From UBA3537 sp965662485 (GTDB lineage: Bacteria; Bacteroidota; Bacteroidia; Flavobacteriales; Flavobacteriaceae), in contig CBFIIL010000040.1 in assembly GCA_965662485.1 (NCBI GenBank), forward strand, positions 1 to 11,515: DNA of 11,515 bases. The letters are read 5' to 3'. Of the stretch, positions 5,939 through 11,515 are shown one piece after another; position 1 is the stretch's first letter; each line of letters opens with the position of its first letter. The notes below the pieces were generated by a model, which made no database searches, was not told where the DNA came from, and saw only the letters and a program-made list of their open reading frames with translations. The position numbers and the translations under genes are program-made.

Positions 5939-8791
5939 ATGCCAAAACGAAAAGATTTAAAATCCATACTCATTATCGGTTCCGGACCTATTATTATTGG
6001 TCAAGCATGTGAATTTGATTATTCTGGTTCTCAAGCGCTTCGCTCTCTTAGGGAGGACGGAATTGAAACCATACTTATCAATTCAAATCCTGCAACAATC
6101 ATGACAGATCCCTCTATGGCCGATCATGTATATTTGTTGCCTCTTAATACAAAATCAATAATTAAAGTCCTTAAAGAACATCCTCAAATTGATGCTGTTT
6201 TGCCAACTATGGGCGGGCAAACTGCTCTAAACCTTTGTATTGAAGCCGACGAAAAAGGCATTTGGGAAGATTTTGGTGTGGAAATTATTGGAGTTGATAT
6301 TGATGCCATTAATATCACTGAAGATAGAGAAAAATTCCGTGAGCTTATGTTAAAAATAGGCGTGCCGATGGCCCCACAGGCCACCGCAAATTCCTACTTA
6401 AAAGGTAAAGAAATTGCACAGGAATTTGGTTTTCCACTAGTTATTAGAGCTTCATTTACACTTGGTGGGGCAGGAGCATCAATCGTTTATAAAGAAGAAG
6501 ATTTTGATGAATTGTTGAAACGTGGATTGGAAATTTCACCAATTCACGAAGTTATGATCGATAAGGCGATGATGGGCTGGAAAGAGTATGAATTGGAGCT
6601 TTTAAGAGATGAAAATGACAACGTTGTTATCATCTGTTCTATAGAAAATATGGATCCAATGGGGATTCACACCGGTGACTCGATTACTGTTGCACCAGCA
6701 ATGACCTTAAGCGATACTACTTACCAAAAAATGCGTGATATGGCCATTCATATGATGCGTAGTATTGGCGATTTTGCAGGTGGATGTAACGTTCAATTTG
6801 CAGTAAGTCCAGATGAAAAAGAAGATATCATTGCCATTGAAATTAATCCAAGAGTTTCACGATCTTCAGCACTAGCCAGTAAAGCCACTGGTTATCCTAT
6901 TGCAAAAATAGCAGCAAAACTTGCAATTGGTTATTCTTTGGATGAACTCCAAAATCAAATTACAAAATCAACTTCGGCATTATTTGAGCCAACTCTTGAT
7001 TATGTCATAGTAAAAATACCACGTTGGAATTTTGATAAATTTGAAGGCAGCGACCGTGAGTTAGGCCTACAAATGAAAGCCGTTGGGGAAGTGATGGGTA
7101 TTGGGCGATCCTTCCAAGAAGCATTGCATAAAGCCACACAATCTCTTGAAATTAAGCGAAATGGACTAGGTGCTGACGGAAAGAGCTACACAGATTATGA
7201 GCAAATTATTAGTAAACTCAAGCATGCAAGCTGGGATCGTGTATTTGTTATTTATGACGCAATTCAAATTGGTATTCCTTTATCTAGAATCCATGAAATT
7301 ACCAAAATTGATATGTGGTTCTTGAAACAATATGAAGAACTGTATTTCCTTGAAAAAGAAATTTCAAACTATTCTATTGATACCATTAGTGAAGAACTTT
7401 TACTAGAAGCAAAACAAAAAGGATATGGTGATCGACAAATTGCACATATGCTCGATTGTTTTGAAAGTCAGGTTTACAAAAAACGTAAAGAATTCAATAT
7501 CAACAGAGTATATAAACTAGTTGATACCTGTGCCGCAGAGTTTGAAGCCAAAACGCCATATTATTATTCAACTTTTGAAAGTCAAATGACTACAAAAGAA
7601 GGAGTGACAAAAACTGATAACGAAAGTATTGTTACAGACAAAAAGAAAATTATTGTTTTAGGATCTGGTCCAAATAGAATTGGACAAGGTATAGAGTTTG
7701 ATTATTGTTGTGTACATGGGGTGTTGGCCGCTGCAGAATGTGGCTACGAAACGATTATGATTAATTGTAATCCAGAAACAGTATCAACAGATTTTGATAC
7801 TGCTGATAAATTGTATTTTGAACCTGTTTTTTGGGAACATATTTATGATATCATTCAACATGAAAAACCAGAAGGTGTCATTGTTCAATTAGGTGGACAA
7901 ACAGCTCTTAAATTGGCTGAAAAATTAGATCGATATGGAATCAAAGTTATTGGAACAAGCTACCAATCTTTAGATTTAGCAGAAGATCGTGGTTCATTTT
8001 CTACATTATTAAAAGAAAATAATATTCCTTACCCTGAATTTGATACTGCTGAAACTGCTGATGAAGCCCTAAAAGTGGCCGACAAGCTTGATTTTCCAAT
8101 ACTAGTAAGACCATCTTATGTTCTTGGTGGGCAAGGCATGAAAATTGTCATCAACAAGCAAGAGCTTGAAGATCATGTAATTGATTTACTACGTAAAATT
8201 CCAAATAATAAATTGCTTTTAGATCATTATTTAGATGGCGCCATTGAAGCGGAAGCCGATGCGATTTGCGATGGAGAAAATGTATACATCATCGGTATTA
8301 TGGAGCACATAGAACCTTGTGGAATCCATTCTGGTGATAGTAATGCAACACTTCCACCATTCAATTTAGGAGATTTGGTAATGCAACAAATTAAAGATCA
8401 TACAAAGAAAATTGCACTTGCACTGAATACTGTAGGATTGATCAATATCCAGTTTGCTGTTAAGAATGATAAAGTATATATTATTGAAGCCAATCCAAGA
8501 GCATCTAGAACAGTACCTTTTATTGCAAAAGCATACAAAGAACCTTATGTGAATTATGCCACTAAAGTGATGCTAGGCGATAAAAAAGTTACTGATTTTG
8601 ACTTTAAACCACATTTAGATGGCTATGCCATTAAGCAACCAGTGTTTTCATTCAATAAGTTTCCAAATGTGAATAAACAATTGGGACCAGAAATGAAAAG
8701 TACTGGAGAAAGCATTTTATTTATAGACAGTCTAAAAGACGATGAGTTCTATGACTTGTATGCAAGGCGCAAAATGTATTTGAGTAAATAA
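5939..8791 (+). CDS. carB: Carbamoyl-phosphate synthase large subunit, short form without MGS-like domain
   Basis: The 950-residue protein makes carbamoyl phosphate from bicarbonate, ammonia (channelled from the CarA glutaminase) and two ATP, feeding pyrimidine and arginine synthesis. It contains two homologous halves. The first begins GSGPIIIGQACEFDYSG (residues 14-30) and carries ENMDPMGIHTGDSITVAPA (236-254). The second begins GSGPNRIGQGIEFDY (575-589) and carries EHIEPCGIHSGDSNATLPP (789-807). Each half holds a preATP-grasp and ATP-grasp domain, separated by the oligomerisation region at about 405-555. The protein ends about 120 residues short of the 1073-residue E. coli form, right after the second ATP-grasp region (SLKDDEFYDLYARRK), so the C-terminal MGS-like regulatory domain that binds UMP and ornithine/IMP is absent. 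carA is not in the window. A strong terminator follows the stop by 2 bases. Confidence 0.97.
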   Translation: MPKRKDLKSILIIGSGPIIIGQACEFDYSGSQALRSLREDGIETILINSNPATIMTDPSMADHVYLLPLNTKSIIKVLKEHPQIDAVLPTMGGQTALNLCIEADEKGIWEDFGVEIIGVDIDAINITEDREKFRELMLKIGVPMAPQATANSYLKGKEIAQEFGFPLVIRASFTLGGAGASIVYKEEDFDELLKRGLEISPIHEVMIDKAMMGWKEYELELLRDENDNVVIICSIENMDPMGIHTGDSITVAPAMTLSDTTYQKMRDMAIHMMRSIGDFAGGCNVQFAVSPDEKEDIIAIEINPRVSRSSALASKATGYPIAKIAAKLAIGYSLDELQNQITKSTSALFEPTLDYVIVKIPRWNFDKFEGSDRELGLQMKAVGEVMGIGRSFQEALHKATQSLEIKRNGLGADGKSYTDYEQIISKLKHASWDRVFVIYDAIQIGIPLSRIHEITKIDMWFLKQYEELYFLEKEISNYSIDTISEELLLEAKQKGYGDRQIAHMLDCFESQVYKKRKEFNINRVYKLVDTCAAEFEAKTPYYYSTFESQMTTKEGVTKTDNESIVTDKKKIIVLGSGPNRIGQGIEFDYCCVHGVLAAAECGYETIMINCNPETVSTDFDTADKLYFEPVFWEHIYDIIQHEKPEGVIVQLGGQTALKLAEKLDRYGIKVIGTSYQSLDLAEDRGSFSTLLKENNIPYPEFDTAETADEALKVADKLDFPILVRPSYVLGGQGMKIVINKQELEDHVIDLLRKIPNNKLLLDHYLDGAIEAEADAICDGENVYIIGIMEHIEPCGIHSGDSNATLPPFNLGDLVMQQIKDHTKKIALALNTVGLINIQFAVKNDKVYIIEANPRASRTVPFIAKAYKEPYVNYATKVMLGDKKVTDFDFKPHLDGYAIKQPVFSFNKFPNVNKQLGPEMKSTGESILFIDSLKDDEFYDLYARRKMYLSK

Positions 8792-8793
8792 TC

Positions 8794-8827
8794 AAAAAAA
8801 AGGCGACGTTTTAGTCGCCTTTTTTTA
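8794..8827. terminator. Symmetric (bidirectional) terminator between carB and yceI-type gene
   Basis: GGCGAC (8802-8807) pairs with GTCGCC (8814-8819) around the loop GTTTTA. A8 (8794-8801) on one side and T7 (8820-8826) on the other extend the pairing to 13 bp. Each strand therefore reads a GC-rich stem followed by a U tract, so it can stop both carB and the convergent gene. The right arm and loop lie within the last codons and stop codon of the minus-strand gene. Confidence 0.9.
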
Positions 8828-9350
8828 TGAGTTGAAAATCGAAAGAAATAGTTACTGTATCACTGACTTTGTTACGAACAACTTTTGGAATATCTATTGC
8901 AAAATCATCTGCATTTACATCAAAAGAGCCAGTGCATTTCATCATTTTTTCATCTTTTTTTATGTAAGTTTCAACAGAAATAGATGTACTCTTTCCATGC
9001 ATTTCTAAGCTCCCCGAAAGGATATATTTTTTATCTAAATTTTGAACATCAAAATCCAATAATTGCCCTTTGAAAATTGCTTTTGGATAGCGATTACTTT
9101 CAATATAACTTTCATTAAAATGCTCTTCCATTAGTGCATTTTTAAAACGAAATCCTTTAACCAAAGCCAAAGCCGCAAAAGTTCCATCAGTCGTGTTTAG
9201 TATCGCTGTAACATTTTCATTAGTAGCCTTAACTTCTTCAAAAGCAGGCATAGAGGCTTCAAAGGTTAGTGTTCCAGAACGTGTCCAATATTTTTCTTGA
9301 CTGTTTGCAAGACTGATACAACAAATAAAAAATAGAACTACATATTTCAT
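8811..9350 (-). CDS. YceI-family exported protein
   Basis: The protein has 179 residues and a signal peptide (hydrophobic core to about residue 15, likely cleaved near ANSQ). The mature part matches the YceI-like beta-barrel family: an opening SGTLTFEAS strand, an FAALALVKGFRFKNALMEEHFNESYIESNRYP block typical of the family, KAIFKGQLLDF, and a C-terminal IPKVVRNKVSDTVTISFDFQL strand. Family members bind a lipid or polyisoprenoid chain in the barrel and are often found beside electron-transport proteins; the ligand here is unknown. Its ATG overlaps the stop of the upstream cytochrome gene (ATGA, 9347-9350), implying translational coupling. The last codons (Lys-Lys-Gly-Asp) form one arm of the terminator shared with carB. 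Confidence 0.9.
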   Translation of the reverse strand: MKYVVLFFICCISLANSQEKYWTRSGTLTFEASMPAFEEVKATNENVTAILNTTDGTFAALALVKGFRFKNALMEEHFNESYIESNRYPKAIFKGQLLDFDVQNLDKKYILSGSLEMHGKSTSISVETYIKKDEKMMKCTGSFDVNADDFAIDIPKVVRNKVSDTVTISFDFQLIKKGD

Positions 9351-9712
9351 TCTAAATAGCCTTCATTCATCCATTGTTCTACCAAATCGATACTAGCTTG
9401 TGGAAGACGAACACCCCCCAAAGGCATAAAACCACTCTCGCCGGGTTGACGGTTCATTCGATTTAAGGCATCAGTATTTTCAAATGTAGTTTTTACCTGA
9501 TTATAATTTGTCATCGGAGAAGAAGCTCCATTGATTGCAGGATTGGAATGACAAGCAACACAATTCGCATCTATAATCGGTTTAATGTGTTCAGTATAGG
9601 TAATATTTTCTGTTAGCGGTGGTTGTTCAATAAGATCACTTTCGCTACTGTTTTCACAGCTTGTAAACAAGACAAATGAAGTTATTACAAGAAAACAACT
9701 AAATTTTTTCAT
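9347..9712 (-). CDS. Mono-heme cytochrome c-like lipoprotein
   Basis: The 121-residue protein has a lipoprotein signal ending VLFTSC, with Cys19 as the likely lipidated residue. A polar linker precedes the HIKPIIDANCVACHS motif, where C51/C54/H55 form a single CxxCH heme-attachment site. Met96, in a GFMPLGG loop, is the likely sixth iron ligand, as in the many small c-type cytochromes with an MPxGG loop. It probably carries electrons at the outer face of an envelope membrane. The acidic residues after the Cys (CENSSESD) might favour surface export as in other Flavobacteriaceae, but this is a guess. It is first in a two-gene unit with the YceI-family gene (4 bp overlap). Its redox partners are not identifiable. 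Confidence 0.88.
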   Translation of the reverse strand: MKKFSCFLVITSFVLFTSCENSSESDLIEQPPLTENITYTEHIKPIIDANCVACHSNPAINGASSPMTNYNQVKTTFENTDALNRMNRQPGESGFMPLGGVRLPQASIDLVEQWMNEGYLE

Positions 9713-9734
9713 CTTTAAAAGGGTTAATTTGTTT

Positions 9735-9742
9735 CAAATTTA
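9735..9742 (-). promoter_or_regulatory. Putative -7 element for the cytochrome-yceI operon
   Basis: On the minus strand this reads TAAATTTG, an exact TANNTTTG match ending 22 bases before the start at 9712. At the 19-base spacing the upstream bases are CATG, a partial match to TTTG. The divergent plus-strand gene has only a 7/8 match, TAGTTTTA at 9797-9804. Confidence 0.45.
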
Positions 9743-9816
9743 ATTTATTTTTTTTCTAATTCATGGAGTTTTAGCACAAATCATGCTATATTAACATAGT
9801 TTTAATTATTATTTTC

Positions 9817-10200
9817 ATGAAAAACAAAACTGGATTTATCTTTTCATTTATAGCTATTGTAGTGGCTTCTATTTACATTTATACTCAAAAGCCCCATCGA
9901 AATATTAGCAATGAAAAAATTGAATTTGTTTTATATTCTGATGAATTTTTGAAAGAATTTAAAGTTAATGAAGGAAATGCTTCGGCTAAATTTCTAGATA
10001 AAACTATTCTTGTGGAGGGTGTTGTCACTGAAATTAATATGAATTATTTAACACTAGATGACAAAATTTACTGTAAATTTGATAAAGAACTCCCCAAAAA
10101 TGTATTGAACACTAACTTAAAAGTCAAAGGCCGATGTATCGGTTTTGATGAGTTATTAGAACAAGTTAAGTTAGATCAATGCAGTATCGAAGTAAAATAA
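9817..10200 (+). CDS. Membrane-anchored OB-fold (tRNA_anti-like) protein
   Basis: This is a 127-residue protein with a single N-terminal hydrophobic segment (about residues 6-23), likely an anchor or signal. The rest resembles the OB-fold proteins of the tRNA_anti-like family common in Flavobacteriaceae. These have a short helix (FLKEFKVNEGNASAKFLDK) followed by strands ILVEGVVTEIN, YLTLDDKIYCKF, LKVKGRCIGFDEL and the closing VKLDQCSIEVK. Despite the family name there is no evidence that it binds RNA; an envelope location argues against it. The function is unknown. It is first in a plus-strand series, and its last 22 bases overlap the start of the ankyrin gene. Confidence 0.82.
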   Translation: MKNKTGFIFSFIAIVVASIYIYTQKPHRNISNEKIEFVLYSDEFLKEFKVNEGNASAKFLDKTILVEGVVTEINMNYLTLDDKIYCKFDKELPKNVLNTNLKVKGRCIGFDELLEQVKLDQCSIEVK

Positions 10201-10706
10201 TATTATTCCTTTTATTAATCACTCAAGTTTTGTGTGCTCAAGACTCAATTTTTGACCTTGCGCGCCATGGTAGTGTTGAAGATTTTAAAGCACTTTCAAA
10301 TGGTGATGCTTCTATCTTAACACAAAAAGACGAAAGAGGGAGTACGCCACTTGTTTTGGCCTGTTACTACAATAATATTGATGTTGTAAGGTATATTATT
10401 CAAAATATAGATGACATCAATGGAACTACAAAAGACGGTTCGCCATTGATGGCCTCGGCCGTTAAAGGCTATAATACGATTTCTAAACTATTAATAACTG
10501 CTGGAGCAGATGTTAATCTACAAGATGCAAATCAAACTACAGCATTGCATTATGCTGTGATGTTTAAGAACTATGATTTAGTGCTGATGCTCTTAGAAGC
10601 AGGTGCCAATCCTAACCACAAAAATAACGTTGGGCAATCGCCCATGGATTTTGCAGTTATGCAAAATGACAAACGTATGAATATACTTTTTAAAATAAAC
10701 CAATAG
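10179..10706 (+). CDS. Exported ankyrin-repeat protein
   Basis: The protein has 175 residues. The signal peptide MQYRSKIILFLLLITQVLCA is followed by Gln-Asp, with likely cleavage after Ala20. Four to five ankyrin repeats follow: a divergent one at about 22-50, GSTPLVLACYYNNIDVVRYI (54-84), GSPLMASAVKGYNTISKLL (87-117), TTALHYAVMFKNYDLVLMLL (120-150), and a partial last one starting GQSPMDFAV. The ankyrin stack is a protein-binding surface in the periplasm or outside the cell; its partner is unknown. Small exported ankyrin proteins of this type lie near catalase genes in some bacteria, but no catalase is visible here. The ATG sits inside the preceding gene (22 bp overlap). It is kept because it is the start that includes the full signal peptide, and the overlap suggests coupled translation. 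Confidence 0.87.
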   Translation: MQYRSKIILFLLLITQVLCAQDSIFDLARHGSVEDFKALSNGDASILTQKDERGSTPLVLACYYNNIDVVRYIIQNIDDINGTTKDGSPLMASAVKGYNTISKLLITAGADVNLQDANQTTALHYAVMFKNYDLVLMLLEAGANPNHKNNVGQSPMDFAVMQNDKRMNILFKINQ

Positions 10707-10709
10707 CTT

Positions 10710-11474
10710 ATGCGAAAAATTACACTTCTATTCTTTGTTTTTACATTTTTTATTACTCAAGCACAATATACCACTACTGGTGAAATTACACTTACACCTG
10801 GCTTTACAGTACAGTTTGATGTTGATGGTCCAAATGATACGGTAACTATGACAATGGTTGGCCCTTCAAATGTTTGGTTGGGGGTTGCAATAAATTCTAC
10901 CCTCCCTGGAATGGGAAATTTTGGTGATGATGTGATCATCTTTTCAAGTTCCGGTTTAAAAGATTACCATATGACAGGCAACAATGTTACACCCAATGAA
11001 GACACTAATCAATGGAATTTAATTGATCAAGATAACTCAATTCCTGGAGTTGTTACTATAGTTGCCACGAGGGTGCTTGACACATCTGAGTCAACCGACT
11101 ATATTTTTTCAACCTCAATAGGAACTATTCCATTTCTTTGGGCAAAGGGAAATAATTCATTAAACTTAGGTTGGCATGGAAGTTCCAATCGTGGTGGAGC
11201 TCAGGGGACTTTTATTTTAAGCTCTCCATATATTACAATGGAAGAATTTGAGATTTACCCCAATCCAACAATTAATGAATTAAATTTTGAATTCCCACAG
11301 AACATACAATTTGCAGAAGTACAGGTGTATAATGTTTTGGGGAAACAAATTCTACAAGAAACCCTAAAAAAAACATATCCAACACTTAATACAAGCTCAT
11401 GGGCATCAGGAATGTATGTGGTGCAAATTGTAACAGATAATGCTGTTCAAACAAAACGTGTTGTTAAGCAATAA
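10710..11474 (+). CDS. DOMON-like domain protein with T9SS type A C-terminal sorting domain
   Basis: The protein has 254 residues. A signal peptide (to about residue 18, ITQAQ) is followed by a beta-sandwich at about 20-172 with DOMON features: WLGVAIN, then GMGNFGDDVII (Met68), and near its end FLWAKG with GWHGSSNRG (His156). In heme-binding DOMON domains one Met in the GM-x-x-(S/G)D segment and a His in the (Y/W)H-G segment ligate the iron; both positions are filled here, so b-type heme binding is plausible but unproven. From residue 181, EIYPNP begins a type IX secretion sorting domain of about 74 residues (VYNVLGKQ, SWASGMYVVQI, TKRVVKQ). The protein is thus expected to be exported and attached to, or released from, the cell surface. 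The start is 3 bases after the ankyrin stop. Confidence 0.85.
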   Translation: MRKITLLFFVFTFFITQAQYTTTGEITLTPGFTVQFDVDGPNDTVTMTMVGPSNVWLGVAINSTLPGMGNFGDDVIIFSSSGLKDYHMTGNNVTPNEDTNQWNLIDQDNSIPGVVTIVATRVLDTSESTDYIFSTSIGTIPFLWAKGNNSLNLGWHGSSNRGGAQGTFILSSPYITMEEFEIYPNPTINELNFEFPQNIQFAEVQVYNVLGKQILQETLKKTYPTLNTSSWASGMYVVQIVTDNAVQTKRVVKQ

Positions 11475-11480
11475 GAAGAG

Positions 11481-11515
11481 ATGAAATTTAAACTCCTTTT
11501 TTTTACGTTTTGTTT
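11481..11515 (+). CDS. Start of an exported protein (3' truncated)
   Basis: An ATG 6 bases after the preceding stop, with AGAAGAG just upstream as a possible purine-rich ribosome-binding site, opens a frame reading MKFKLLFFTFC before the window ends. The Lys residues followed by a hydrophobic run look like the beginning of a signal peptide. It is probably the next gene of the same operon. Its product cannot be judged. Confidence 0.55.
   Translation, partial: MKFKLLFFTFC

Noticed and set aside
6184..6384. 66-codon minus-strand frame inside carB
   Set aside because: Shadow of the conserved ATP-grasp coding sequence.
9786..9799. Imperfect palindrome CTATATTAACATAG as an operator between the two divergent operons
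   Set aside because: Short, AT-rich and mismatched; expected by chance in this base composition, and no regulator gene is nearby.
10757..10939. 60-codon minus-strand frame inside the DOMON-like gene
   Set aside because: Antisense shadow with no domain; the plus-strand frame has a signal peptide and a sorting domain.
1..11515. Defence island, CRISPR array, insertion sequence or prophage
   Set aside because: No direct-repeat arrays, transposase, integrase, terminal inverted repeats or phage genes; the gene content is core metabolism and envelope proteins with uniform base composition.

Overview
The window is a low-GC, densely packed stretch of chromosome that looks like a marine or environmental member of the Flavobacteriaceae (phylum Bacteroidota). 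The support is: a protein with a type IX secretion (T9SS) C-terminal sorting domain; promoters matching the Bacteroidota TTTG-N19-TANNTTTG consensus; near absence of Shine-Dalgarno sequences; a 950-residue CarB lacking the usual C-terminal regulatory domain; and rpmH beside carB rather than beside rnpA. No mobile element, CRISPR array, tRNA or rRNA gene is visible, and no intergenic stretch exceeds about 170 bases.

Left part (1-3829): the 3' end of a GlmU-like sugar nucleotidyltransferase/acyltransferase runs tail to tail into an orphan peptide-type ABC substrate-binding lipoprotein. That gene is divergent from mtaB (tRNA ms2t6A37 methylthiotransferase), and mtaB in turn is tail to tail with a small GNAT-like protein whose acetyl-CoA loop looks degenerate. 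Both convergent junctions overlap by exactly 4 bp.

Centre (3996-8826): an exported lytic transglycosylase, a convergent two-helix membrane protein with a TPR-like soluble part, then rpmH (ribosomal protein L34, 52 aa) with a clear promoter, leader and terminator. carB follows and ends at a strong hairpin. That hairpin is symmetric, so it can serve both carB and the opposing yceI gene, and it lies partly inside the yceI coding sequence.

Right part (8811-11515): a translationally coupled minus-strand pair (mono-heme cytochrome c lipoprotein followed by a YceI-family protein) is divergent from a tightly spaced plus-strand series. The series comprises a membrane-anchored OB-fold protein, a secreted ankyrin-repeat protein, a DOMON-like domain fused to a T9SS sorting signal, and the first codons of another exported protein. 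The cytochrome and the DOMON protein suggest envelope or surface redox chemistry, but this is inference. Most of the window is core housekeeping sequence. The less ordinary points are the coding/terminator overlap at 8794-8826, the degenerate GNAT, and the possible secreted heme-binding DOMON protein.
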